Shown here: positions 7,145 to 15,137 of the stretch, piece after piece | How the letters are laid out: each line of letters begins with the position of its first letter | Position numbering within the stretch: position 1 is the first letter of the stretch | Assembly: GCF_002812955.1 (NCBI RefSeq) | Contig: NZ_PFXK01000004.1 | Location: forward strand, 62,001 to 126,000 | Length of the DNA: 64,000 nucleotides | Source of the DNA: Vibrio sp. HA2012 | GTDB taxonomy: Bacteria > Pseudomonadota > Gammaproteobacteria > Enterobacterales > Vibrionaceae | Reading direction: 5' to 3' | The notes under the pieces: model-generated | The model's database searches: none | What the model was told of the DNA's origin: nothing | Seen by the model: the letters and a program-made list of their open reading frames with translations, nothing else | Program-made: the position numbers and the translations under genes

Positions 7145-9238
7145 CTAGGAATCCTGATTGGTGGCTTTCGACCGGGAAACACGCGCTTCACCGACCAGCA
7201 AATCAAATAACAATATGATGGCTAACATCACAACAATGAGTACGGAACCGTAAGCGATAGCGATGCCGTATTCACCGTCTTCAACGCGATTAAGAATGTA
7301 CGAGGTTGCCACCCGGGTTTCCGGCGTGACCAGAAAGATAATGGCGCTGACGGTCGTCATGGCGCGGACGAAACTGTAAACCAGTGTCGATAAGATCGCC
7401 GGGCGTAATAACGGCAGAATGATATGCCGAATGGTTTGTAGTGAACTGGCTCGCAGACTGAGTGACGCTTCATCCAGCGATTTGTCCAACTGACCCAGCC
7501 CGGCAATGCCGGAACGGATCCCGACCGGAACGTTACGCATCACCATCGAGATCACCACAATGGCGGCGGTGCCGGTCAGGTAAATCGGTGCATCGTTAAA
7601 GGCTAAGATATAAGACACACCCGCAACGGTACCCGGTACGGCGAAACAGAGCATGGTTGAAAACTCAATCACTTTTTTGCCATAGAACTGTTGCCGAACC
7701 ACGACATAGGCAATTAACAGGCCGAAGAGGGCGGTAACCGGGGCGGCCACACCGGCATAGATCATGGTGGTGATCAGCGATGGCCAGGCACCGTCAGAGA
7801 GTCCGTTGCCAAACAGATTCATGTAGTTGTGCAGGGTCAGCGTGTAGTCTACTCCCCAGTTTTTGGTAAAACTGCCGAAGAAGATGCTGCCATAGAGCAG
7901 AACGTTGAAGGCCATCCAGAAATACAGAATGATGGTGACCCCTAACTTGAGGGAAGACGGCATTTCCTGTACGTCGCCACGGTAGGCTTTACCGGAAATA
8001 GTGACGTAGGAGCGCTGTCCAATCCAGAGATACTGCACAATGAAAATGGTCAGTGAGAAAATCAGCAGGACGGAACCTAAGGTACTGGCTGAAGCATAAT
8101 CCAGCTGTGCCCCTGCAATGTAGAAGTAGATCTGGGTGGCTAATACGTCGAAACTGCCGCCCAGAACCAGCGGGTTACTGAAATCAGCCAGCGACTGTAC
8201 AAAAATAATCAGAAACGAGTTGGCCAGAGCCGGTTTCAGCAGCGGCATGATAATGCGGAAAAACGTTTGATAGCGGTTGGCCTTGAGGGTGTAAGACGCT
8301 TCTTCCAGAGAAGGGTGCAGCGATTTGAGTGCACCATCCAATATCATAAACGACATGGGGGCAAAGGCCAGCACCTGAGCCAGCCAGATACCGGTAAAGC
8401 CGTACAGCCAGTTGGTCTTTTGCAGTCCAAACCAACTGACCATCAGTTCGGTGATGTAGCCGGAACGACCCAGCATCAGCGTGACTCCGAGTCCGACGAT
8501 AAAAGGCGGGGTGACAATCGGCAGGATAGAAAAGATACGGGCAATAAAGGCTGAACGCTGAGCAATACGCGTTGTATAAATCGCAAAAATCAGACCAAAG
8601 AAGGTTGCTCCGACCCCGACAGCGATACCAAGTACGATGGAGTTACGGATCACCGACACGGTATGAGACTGGAAGAGGATATCTAAAAACTGCCAGGCCA
8701 CCCAGTTTCCCATCTCATCCTTAAACATGGGCAGAAAAATAGCGACGCTGGGGAAAATAATAAAAATAACGATCAGGAGAATAATGCTGATCAGTGAACC
8801 AATCACAAAGTGATCGCCACCGAGGTATTCCAGACGGGCAAATGCCATGGTCATGATGGCGCCAAGAGTGATAAACAGCAGGATCGTTGAATAACCCAGC
8901 CCTCTGTGGGATAGCCAGGCGGTTAAGAGGATCACCAGCATGCAGAATGCTGTGTAGCCGATATCGAAATAATGGCGTCTTTTATGTTGCATTCCCAATG
9001 GTGTGAATGGGCGGATAATGAGCAGCAGGGGCAAGCTGAACCATAGCCAGGAGATATTGACCCCGCTCCAGCCCATTGCTGCATAGAATTCATCGGAGGT
9101 GGATTCAAACAGACCGTAATCAAGGGAAAAGGACGGTAGAAGAATAAAGCTGAACAGCATGACACCGAGCCAGTAAAACACCACGTCAATACGGCGCTGC
9201 TGGCGTGCAATGTTCAGAGCCTGAAGTTGCTCGTTCAT
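7145..9238 (-). CDS. afuB: AfuB-like double-length ABC importer permease
   Basis: A 697-residue inner-membrane protein formed by two fused permease halves, as in FbpB/AfuB. Each half carries an EAA loop that docks on the ATPase: [19 protein letters not shown] in the first half and [19 protein letters not shown] in the second. There are about twelve or more hydrophobic segments plus an extra N-terminal membrane block before the first permease domain. It would form the channel for the AfuA-delivered ligand, powered by AfuC. The 106-base gap from afuA contains two hairpins; afuC follows 11 bases downstream. Confidence 0.87.
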   Translation of the reverse strand: MNEQLQALNIARQQRRIDVVFYWLGVMLFSFILLPSFSLDYGLFESTSDEFYAAMGWSGVNISWLWFSLPLLLIIRPFTPLGMQHKRRHYFDIGYTAFCMLVILLTAWLSHRGLGYSTILLFITLGAIMTMAFARLEYLGGDHFVIGSLISIILLIVIFIIFPSVAIFLPMFKDEMGNWVAWQFLDILFQSHTVSVIRNSIVLGIAVGVGATFFGLIFAIYTTRIAQRSAFIARIFSILPIVTPPFIVGLGVTLMLGRSGYITELMVSWFGLQKTNWLYGFTGIWLAQVLAFAPMSFMILDGALKSLHPSLEEASYTLKANRYQTFFRIIMPLLKPALANSFLIIFVQSLADFSNPLVLGGSFDVLATQIYFYIAGAQLDYASASTLGSVLLIFSLTIFIVQYLWIGQRSYVTISGKAYRGDVQEMPSSLKLGVTIILYFWMAFNVLLYGSIFFGSFTKNWGVDYTLTLHNYMNLFGNGLSDGAWPSLITTMIYAGVAAPVTALFGLLIAYVVVRQQFYGKKVIEFSTMLCFAVPGTVAGVSYILAFNDAPIYLTGTAAIVVISMVMRNVPVGIRSGIAGLGQLDKSLDEASLSLRASSLQTIRHIILPLLRPAILSTLVYSFVRAMTTVSAIIFLVTPETRVATSYILNRVEDGEYGIAIAYGSVLIVVMLAIILLFDLLVGEARVSRSKATNQDS

Positions 9239-9261
9239 AGTAAAACCTTAAATTTGAGTCG

Positions 9262-9329
9262 CACTTAACCTGCCCGATCAATCGTTCAGGCTAAGTGTCA
9301 GGAGCGTAGAACCGCCACATCGTGGCGGT
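9262..9329 (-). other. Two hairpins in the afuA-afuB gap (probable mRNA stabiliser)
   Basis: ACCGCCAC (9311-9318) pairs perfectly with GTGGCGGT (9322-9329) over a 3-base loop. Next to it, CACTTA-A-CCTG (9262-9272) pairs with CAGG-C-TAAGTG (9287-9297) with one mismatch. In the mRNA both fall after the afuA stop and before afuB. Neither is followed by a T-run, so they are better explained as 3' protection raising AfuA over AfuB, as known for binding-protein operons, than as full terminators. Confidence 0.55.
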
Positions 9330-9344
9330 GACATTCAATCCGGG

Positions 9345-10376
9345 TTAATTACCCATTTTGACCTCGTTGACCCATTTCGTGATCAAACGTTTACGTTCAT
9401 CGGATGAACCGTAGGTTTCCATATCGTAGTTGATCAAATTCAGATCTTTCGGGTTGAGCGCATTGGGGGATTGTTCTGCCAGGGTGTTGGTCAGGATCTG
9501 GAACGATTGTCCTTTCTTCCATGCCAGTTCCTGTCCTTCTTTAGACAGAACCCAGTCCATAAACAGCTTGGCATTATCCAGGTTACGAGCCCCTTTAATT
9601 ATACTGACACCACCAATCTCATAGCCGGTGCCTTCGCAGGGAGAAATCAGCTCTAGCGGGGCTCCTTTTGACTGTTCCAGTGAGTAATCGTGTAAGAAAC
9701 CGATGCCAATGGCTATCTCTCCGCGCGCGGAGTTACGGGATGGGGTGACCCCGGATTTGGTGTATTGGGATACGTTTTTATCCAGCTCTTTGAAATATTC
9801 GAATGCGGTCGGTTCATCCCACAACTGAATAAAAGTCGCTAAAGCGGTATAGGCGGTTCCGGAACTTTGCGGATCCGCTATCTGGATTTCACCCTTATAT
9901 TCAGGTTTGGTGAGATCGCTCCAGCAACGTGGGACAGGCAGGTTCTTTTGTGCCAGACGTTCAGTGTTGACACCAAAGCCTAAGATACCCATATAAACGG
10001 CTGAAGAGTAGTTGCCTTTACGTTTTGCCGGATCACGGAATTTTTCGATAATGTTCTCAAGCTGTGGTGACTGATAAGCCTGAAGCAGGTCCATTTCACC
10101 GCCTTGAGATTGCGGATCAAGGGTGCCGCCGTACCAGATATCGGCACGCGGGTTATTTTTCTCGGCATCAATCTTGGCCAGAGTACTGCCGGATCCGTTG
10201 CGCACAAAGGATGTTTTAACGTCATACTTCTCTGCAAAGGCTTGTGTTTCTGCTTCACACATCGCGTTAGTCGCACTGCAGTACACAACCAGTCGTCCTT
10301 CTGCCTGTGCGACAGGCGCTGCGATAACCGAACCAAGAATACTCAATGCGAGTAGCGTACGTTTTGCTTTAATCAT
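9345..10376 (-). CDS. afuA: AfuA-like periplasmic solute-binding protein
   Basis: The start is ATG 10376, with GAGGGA upstream; an in-frame ATG at 10418 would add 14 non-signal residues. The 343-residue product begins with a Sec signal peptide (MIKAKRTLLALSILGSVIAAPVAQA, cut after AQA). The mature part is a type II binding protein (GRLVVYCSATNAMCEAE..., then NGSGSTLAKIDAEKNNPRADIWYGG). It lacks the tyrosine pair used by FbpA to hold ferric iron; instead an HDYSLEQSKGAP stretch and a Cys pair are seen. No Fur-type box is visible upstream. Next to uhpABC, hexose-phosphate binding is more likely than iron, but the ligand is an inference. Confidence 0.85.
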   Translation of the reverse strand: MIKAKRTLLALSILGSVIAAPVAQAEGRLVVYCSATNAMCEAETQAFAEKYDVKTSFVRNGSGSTLAKIDAEKNNPRADIWYGGTLDPQSQGGEMDLLQAYQSPQLENIIEKFRDPAKRKGNYSSAVYMGILGFGVNTERLAQKNLPVPRCWSDLTKPEYKGEIQIADPQSSGTAYTALATFIQLWDEPTAFEYFKELDKNVSQYTKSGVTPSRNSARGEIAIGIGFLHDYSLEQSKGAPLELISPCEGTGYEIGGVSIIKGARNLDNAKLFMDWVLSKEGQELAWKKGQSFQILTNTLAEQSPNALNPKDLNLINYDMETYGSSDERKRLITKWVNEVKMGN

Positions 10377-10491
10377 AGCGTTTCCCTCTTTATTGATGCT
10401 CCCTCGGATCCCCTGCATTCAGAGAGGCTATTAAGCGGAGCACTGTCACGTTATTGGGTGGTTTTTACTTTGTTGCTTTGGTCTTACCGTA

Positions 10492-11805
10492 TTACTCTGT
10501 TGTCAGCTCATCACCGTTGGTGGCTTGCTGAGCTTCTTTTATAAAGGGCAGTAGCTGTAAACTGATCACAGCTGCTGCCGCAGTAATCAGGCTGAAGAAA
10601 CCTTCCCAGCCCCAGATTTCAATAACCAGCGACATCGGATAGCTGGCAAGTGCCGCGCCCAGATAACTGAATAAACCGATAAATCCTGTTGCTGTTCCGG
10701 CTAAGTCTTTTCTGGCACACTCTGCGGCTGCCATTCCGATCATCATCTGCGGGCCAAACACGAAAAAACCGACACAGAAAAAACAGCCCGCCAGAAACCA
10801 GATGTGATCAATCGGGGTTAACCATAATGCCGCGACTGAGATAAAAATCCCGAGGGCAAATATCAGGTTCATCGGCGCCCGGTTGCCACGAAAATAGTAA
10901 TCCGACCCCCATCCGGCACACAGTGACCCTAAAAAACCACCAACTTCAAACAGGGATACCGCTGTATTGGCACTGAGTATGTTGTAAGCGTGCCGTTCAA
11001 CCAGATATAGCGCTCCCCAGTCGTTGATGCCGGTTCTGACGATATACACCAGCAAGTAAGATCCGCATAACAGCCAGATATAACGGTTGCTGAGTACATA
11101 GCGATAAACCGCTTTATTAAATGCCAGCTCTTGGCCTTCTTTTTCGTGCTTCAGTTCCAGCTCATCATGACGCCACTGTCCGACGGAAGGTAACCCTATC
11201 TGTGTGGGCTTTTCCTGAATGCGAAAGCAGAGCCAGCCCCCGGTTACGATGGCAATACAGCCGGGCAGGATAAAGCCATAGCGCCAGCCGAAGGTCAGGC
11301 TGACAAAGCCGATAACGACCGGAATGAGTGCTCCGCTCAGGTTGTGGCTGGTGTTCCATACTGACCACCAGAATCCGCGTTCACTGCGTGAATACCAATG
11401 GGTTAATATCTTGGCACAAGCCGGCCATCCCCAACCCTGAAAAAAAGCATTCGCCAACCAGAGCAGGGTAAACGCGAACAGCGACGAACTTAAGCCAAAG
11501 GCGATATTGATAAGACCGGTAGCGATGAGTCCCAGCCCCATAAAATAACGGGAAGGAGAGCGGTCAATCATGATGCCTGAAATAAATTTGGAGGCACCGT
11601 AGGTTAAATAAAACAGTGTCCCCAAAAGGCCGAAGTCGGAATAACTCATGCCTAAATCTGCCAGCATCTCCGGCAGTGCGAAATTTAAACTCTTACGGGT
11701 GAGATAGAAAACGCCGTAACCCACATACATAGAGATCATCAGATGAATGCGCCAGTAACGATAGGCCTGATGGGTATCGCTCTCTTGTGCCGGTGTCTGC
11801 GTCAT
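10492..11805 (-). CDS. uhpC: UhpC-like membrane sugar-phosphate sensor (MFS family)
   Basis: A 437-residue organophosphate:phosphate antiporter-family protein with twelve hydrophobic segments. Typical features are the N-terminal GVFYLTRKSLNFALPEM segment and the KFISGIMIDRSPSRYF loop between TM2 and TM3. In Escherichia coli UhpC binds external glucose-6-phosphate and passes the signal to the kinase UhpB. The gene sits after uhpA and uhpB, and before the afuABC genes, which argues for sensor rather than transporter. No UhpT-like gene is present in the window. Separation from GlpT/PgtP-type transporters rests on gene order, not on a decisive residue. Confidence 0.82.
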   Translation of the reverse strand: MTQTPAQESDTHQAYRYWRIHLMISMYVGYGVFYLTRKSLNFALPEMLADLGMSYSDFGLLGTLFYLTYGASKFISGIMIDRSPSRYFMGLGLIATGLINIAFGLSSSLFAFTLLWLANAFFQGWGWPACAKILTHWYSRSERGFWWSVWNTSHNLSGALIPVVIGFVSLTFGWRYGFILPGCIAIVTGGWLCFRIQEKPTQIGLPSVGQWRHDELELKHEKEGQELAFNKAVYRYVLSNRYIWLLCGSYLLVYIVRTGINDWGALYLVERHAYNILSANTAVSLFEVGGFLGSLCAGWGSDYYFRGNRAPMNLIFALGIFISVAALWLTPIDHIWFLAGCFFCVGFFVFGPQMMIGMAAAECARKDLAGTATGFIGLFSYLGAALASYPMSLVIEIWGWEGFFSLITAAAAVISLQLLPFIKEAQQATNGDELTTE

Positions 11806-11944
11806 ACTTATCTGTCCTTATTTGCACTGAGTCTAGAGAAAGGTCGGCGTAAAAACATGAGAAGGTGTTTTATTCATCTAGGAATTTTTCCTAATTTGGG
11901 ACGGGGTTTTACGCTTTTGTGGCTGAGTTAACACTTGCAGCATG

Positions 11945-11997
11945 GGCAACGGTTGTGATGAGGCTAACGATTGTGATGCGATCAACGATAGCCGATG
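11945..11997. repeat. Imperfect tandem repeat, about 17-18 bp x3, between uhpB and uhpC
   Basis: GGCAACGGTTGTGATGA (11945-11961) is followed by GGCTAACGATTGTGATGC (11962-11979) and a more diverged GATCAACGATAGCCGATG (11980-11997). It lies in the 207-base gap after the uhpB stop. No gene or known regulatory site is evident in it. Confidence 0.6.
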
Positions 11998-12012
11998 GGG
12001 AACCGGTGCCGG

Positions 12013-13569
12013 TCAGGTCTGGGTGGTCGGTAAATGCACAATAACCCGGGTGCCCGTATCCGGAAGATGGGGAGCCGAAACGAGTAAATTGCCGCCCAAT
12101 GCCGATACCCGCTCTGTTAGCCCTTTTAATCCCTGACCGCGAATTCGCCAATCTTCGGGTAAACCTATGCCGTTGTCTTTCACTTCGAGTACCATGTCCC
12201 GGCCAGGTAAGAGACTGATATGGATCTCTGTGGCGGCGGCATGTTTGGCGATATTATTGAGCAGTTCTTGCAGGATACGAAACAGTGTGACGCTGGTGGT
12301 ATCGTCTAATTTCTGCTGTTTTATCCCCATATTCAGCCGCACTTCGACGCCTTGTTCGACAAAGCGCATCTCCTGAACTAACTGGCGAATCGCATGCTCA
12401 AGCCCCAGTTCATCCAGAATATGCGGCCGCAACTGTTTTAACAATTGACGGGTAGAGGTATGAATACGGCTGGCCAGAGACTGGATCGTGGTCGCTGTTT
12501 GTCTGATCTGTTCGTTATCGGTTAAGCGTTCTGCCAGCGTAGACTGTATCTGGATTGCGGTGATGTTCTGGCCGATTTCATCATGCAGTTCGCGGGCGAT
12601 GGATTTGCGGATCTGCTCTTCAAGTGACACCAGTTGCCGGGCGAGCTGCTGTTTTTCACTCAGTTCGGTGGCTAAACGAGAGTTAACCTCCTGCACCAGT
12701 TGCGACAACCGGTGCTGGCGGCTGATGGCGATGCCTAACCCTAATCCGACTAAGCCAATACTGGACATAAAGATCATCAGTTCCTGATTGGAACCGAAGG
12801 CACCGCTGACCTGCTTGGCGGTGGTCAGTAAAATGCAATTGATGCTGGTGGCCAGCACACCTCCCTGCCAGCCGTAGCGGTAAGCAAGGAAAAGCGTCGG
12901 AAACATGATAAGCAGCAGTGCAAAGGGCTTCATCTGCTCCAGCAGGGTGAGTTCGGCCAGTAAGCCCAGCCCGAAAAAGAACAGGCACCAGATCAGCATC
13001 TTTGGCCGCAGCCTGACGTCATGATGGATAAGCTGAGGCGTCAGCGGAGCCCAGATTTGCTGTCGCAGGTAGTCAGTGACCAGATAGAGAAGCGGCGCTA
13101 ATACGATCCCTCCGGTAAGAGAAGCTATCAGCAACGAAATAATGGCGTGGTTGTCGATGTTCAAAGGCTTGCCCAGCAGAACAAATGTGACCCCGATAAG
13201 GACACTGTGCAGCATAATCAGGGCAACGATCAGGAGCAGCCGTTGCCAGTAGAGTGTCAGATTCTGCCAGCGTTGACGGACAAATAATGTAGCAGACCAG
13301 CTTACAAAAGGCAGCAACAGCAACAGGGTATCTGACTGGGTGGGAATAAAATAAATAATGGCACCGGCCAGAAGCAGGTCACTGCTGATAAATACCGCAG
13401 CATAGCCGGGTCTGGTCAGCAGATAAGCGGCCAGACGCAGACCGGTCGGAAACAATAAATAGGCTTGTACCGGGGTTTGGCTTAAATACTGACTGATATT
13501 CCACAGGCTAAACTGGCTGATGCTGTAGAGAACAAAGCTGAACGTTAAGGGAAAAAGCCGTTTTGCCAT
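12013..13569 (-). CDS. uhpB: UhpB-like sensor histidine kinase
   Basis: 518 residues. The first half (about 1-285) is a polytopic membrane sensor of the MASE1 kind. A coiled coil (VNSRLATELSEKQQLARQLV) leads to the kinase core: the phosphorylated His in IARELHDEIGQN, then the N box LLNNIAKHAAA, VKDNGIGLP and GQGLKGLTERV of a HisKA_3/NarX-UhpB ATPase. It should phosphorylate UhpA when UhpC reports sugar phosphate outside. It starts 24 bases after uhpA. Both membrane sensor and kinase domain are full length, so it looks functional. Confidence 0.9.
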   Translation of the reverse strand: MAKRLFPLTFSFVLYSISQFSLWNISQYLSQTPVQAYLLFPTGLRLAAYLLTRPGYAAVFISSDLLLAGAIIYFIPTQSDTLLLLLPFVSWSATLFVRQRWQNLTLYWQRLLLIVALIMLHSVLIGVTFVLLGKPLNIDNHAIISLLIASLTGGIVLAPLLYLVTDYLRQQIWAPLTPQLIHHDVRLRPKMLIWCLFFFGLGLLAELTLLEQMKPFALLLIMFPTLFLAYRYGWQGGVLATSINCILLTTAKQVSGAFGSNQELMIFMSSIGLVGLGLGIAISRQHRLSQLVQEVNSRLATELSEKQQLARQLVSLEEQIRKSIARELHDEIGQNITAIQIQSTLAERLTDNEQIRQTATTIQSLASRIHTSTRQLLKQLRPHILDELGLEHAIRQLVQEMRFVEQGVEVRLNMGIKQQKLDDTTSVTLFRILQELLNNIAKHAAATEIHISLLPGRDMVLEVKDNGIGLPEDWRIRGQGLKGLTERVSALGGNLLVSAPHLPDTGTRVIVHLPTTQT

Positions 13570-13571
13570 TG

Positions 13572-13613
13572 TTTACTGGCCTTCTGCTATTATTTATTGG
13601 CCTTCTGCCAGCA
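13572..13613. repeat. 21-bp tandem duplication of the uhpA stop-codon region
   Basis: TTTACTGGCCTTCTGCTATTA (13572-13592) and TTTATTGGCCTTCTGCCAGCA (13593-13613) match at 17 of 21 positions. The second copy holds the last codons and stop of uhpA (minus strand, AEGQ-stop). The first repeats that coding end downstream, between uhpA and uhpB. Confidence 0.7.
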
Positions 13614-14223
13614 GGTGGTGCTGCAAGGCAAAGCGGATTAAGTCTACGTTGTTGGCAAGGTTGAGTTTGCTGAGTATGTTTGCGCGGTGTACATGTACGG
13701 TTTTATGACTGAGGAACAGTGCTTGCGCGATATCCTTCACCTCTTTTCCCTGAATTAACAGATCGAAGATTTCTACTTCACGTTTGGTGAGTTCGCTCAG
13801 TGCATTCTGACTGTTGGGGTTGCTTAGGTTAATTAAGGCATCGGCGCATAAATAACGTTTACCGGCTGCTACGGTACGAATCGCGGTTGCCAGCTCACTG
13901 GGGCCGCAGCGCTTGGACAGGTAGCCTTGCGCCCCGGCATCTAAGGCTTTTTTTACAAAAGAAGCGGAATCGTAAATACTGAGTATGATCGCTTTAAATG
14001 CCGGATCATGCTGATGCAGTCGTTCCAGCAGGCTTAATCCGTTTTCATCCGGCATTGAGATATCAATAATTGCGACATCAACCGGTGTGTTGACTAAGCC
14101 GCGAAAGGCGTCTTTTGCCGTATCAAACTCGCCGCTTACCGTCATATCCTGTTCCAGATTGAGTAACTGAGCAAAACCTGAACGGACAATCGTATGGTCG
14201 TCGATTAAAGCAATCGTTATCAT
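13594..14223 (-). CDS. uhpA: UhpA-like response regulator, LuxR/FixJ type
   Basis: Starting at MITIALIDDH (14223) gives 209 residues and matches the E. coli UhpA N-terminus; ATG 14235 would add four residues. The receiver domain has the acidic pair in LIDDH, phospho-acceptor Asp54 in AIIDISMPDENG, and the Lys in YLSKRCGP. The C-terminal helix-turn-helix (SELTKREVEIFDLL, then LSHKTVHVHRANIL) is of the LuxR class. Phosphorylated UhpA would switch on sugar-phosphate uptake; here the natural target is afuABC in the same gene run. uhpB follows after 24 bases. Confidence 0.9.
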   Translation of the reverse strand: MITIALIDDHTIVRSGFAQLLNLEQDMTVSGEFDTAKDAFRGLVNTPVDVAIIDISMPDENGLSLLERLHQHDPAFKAIILSIYDSASFVKKALDAGAQGYLSKRCGPSELATAIRTVAAGKRYLCADALINLSNPNSQNALSELTKREVEIFDLLIQGKEVKDIAQALFLSHKTVHVHRANILSKLNLANNVDLIRFALQHHLLAEGQ

Positions 14224-14386
14224 GGATACCTGCATAAGCCATTGTTGTCAGGCTATTAATTTAGCAGCTATTGAACCGGCTTATCGCGACTTACAGCACA
14301 AGCTGGTATTAACCGCAGCACCTGACTTAAATCGGTTAAGAAACTACCAGGGAAGCGAACTGATAAACCGATGTTGTACTACATTT

Positions 14387-14686
14387 TTAGTAAATACTCG
14401 GATGTAAGTGCAGTAACGGCTCCATATGCTGATGAAGAATACGAATGATGTAAATATCATGAGACTGTGCTCGATAATAAATAGCATGTTTATTATGATC
14501 GTGACGACGAAGTCCTTCAGCAATTTCCATACACTCAAAGCCCATCAACGGTTGCTCGGCAAGAGTTAGCAAAACGTTATGCATACTGTCTGTATAAACA
14601 TCAGCTTGTTCTATGCCAAAGTTCAGTAGCGTGTATTCAAAAATCTGCTCAAAGTCCTTTGCGGCAAGGTTGGACAGTTTATACAT
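14387..14686 (-). CDS. parE: ParE-type toxin (RelE/ParE superfamily)
   Basis: 99 residues with the ParE pattern: MYKLSNLAAKDFEQIFEYT, a central GFECMEIAEGLRRHDHNKHAIYYRA strand pair and a C-terminal IYIIRILHQHMEP strand. ParE toxins poison DNA gyrase, while the related RelE toxins cut mRNA; ParD as partner favours gyrase here. It overlaps the parD end by 8 bases on the same strand, so translation is coupled. Length and fold agree with an intact toxin. Confidence 0.9.
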   Translation of the reverse strand: MYKLSNLAAKDFEQIFEYTLLNFGIEQADVYTDSMHNVLLTLAEQPLMGFECMEIAEGLRRHDHNKHAIYYRAQSHDIYIIRILHQHMEPLLHLHPSIY

Positions 14687-14921
14687 TGTGTTTCTGCTTT
14701 ACTTTAGCCGCGATGTCATAAAGTGATAATGAGCACTCGCCACTTTGTTCACCAGCTTCAATTGCCATTTTTAGAGCAGTAGTTTGTTTCTCCTGTCTTT
14801 CGAGTAACCGCAATGCAGAACGAACTACTTCACTTGTTGAGCCATAGCGACCACTTGCTATGAGTTGACTAACAAACTCATCTAACTGAGAGCCAATCGT
14901 AACACTCGTTGTGCGTGACAT
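14679..14921 (-). CDS. parD: ParD-type antitoxin, ribbon-helix-helix
   Basis: 80 residues. The N-terminal half is a ribbon-helix-helix domain (TTSVTIGSQLDEFVSQLIASGRYGSTSEVVRSALRLLE), and the C-terminal half is the helical ParE-binding tail. ParD neutralises ParE and represses the operon. AGGT lies upstream of the start. A 19-bp palindrome just upstream is the probable binding site. Confidence 0.92.
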   Translation of the reverse strand: MSRTTSVTIGSQLDEFVSQLIASGRYGSTSEVVRSALRLLERQEKQTTALKMAIEAGEQSGECSLSLYDIAAKVKQKHNV

Positions 14922-14934
14922 ATTTTTACCTATG

Positions 14935-14953
14935 TGTGTTAATATTTAACACA
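14935..14953 (-). promoter_or_regulatory. 19-bp palindrome upstream of parDE, likely ParD operator
   Basis: TGTGTTAATATTTAACACA is a perfect palindrome with a 3-base centre, starting 14 bases upstream of the parD ATG. Ribbon-helix-helix antitoxins bind such sites in their own promoters. Assignment rests on position and symmetry. Confidence 0.6.
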
Positions 14954-14999
14954 ACAAGAATAGATAAACTCAAAATCAAAATCAAATTACGAGTTGCCT

Positions 15000-15137
15000 A
15001 TGACAATAAAGCATACTCTTGCTCACAGATTAAAAGTGGCAGTTTTTAAAGCAATTAAACGTATGCAATCTCACGCTTGTAAAAGCAAGTCATCATTGGC
15101 TAAAGCTTTAAAAGTAAAAGCTCCTGAAACAGCTTAG
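15000..15137 (+). CDS. Possible 45-residue lysine-rich small protein
   Basis: ATG 15000 to TAG 15137 encodes 45 residues, strongly basic (many Lys, plus His and Arg), with no acidic residue except one Glu near the end. It has a KVAVFKAIKRMQ helix that could be amphipathic. The ribosome site is poor (ACGAG nine bases upstream). Its stop overlaps the convergent barA stop region by four bases. It sits in the same AT-rich strip as parDE. I know no family. It may be a real small DNA- or membrane-binding protein, or a chance frame. Confidence 0.35.
   Translation: MTIKHTLAHRLKVAVFKAIKRMQSHACKSKSSLAKALKVKAPETA

Noticed and set aside
6081..10376. Annotation of the afu genes as an iron(III) transporter
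   Set aside because: No Fur box before afuA and the genes adjoin uhpABC; hexose-phosphate import fits context better, though ligand is unproven.
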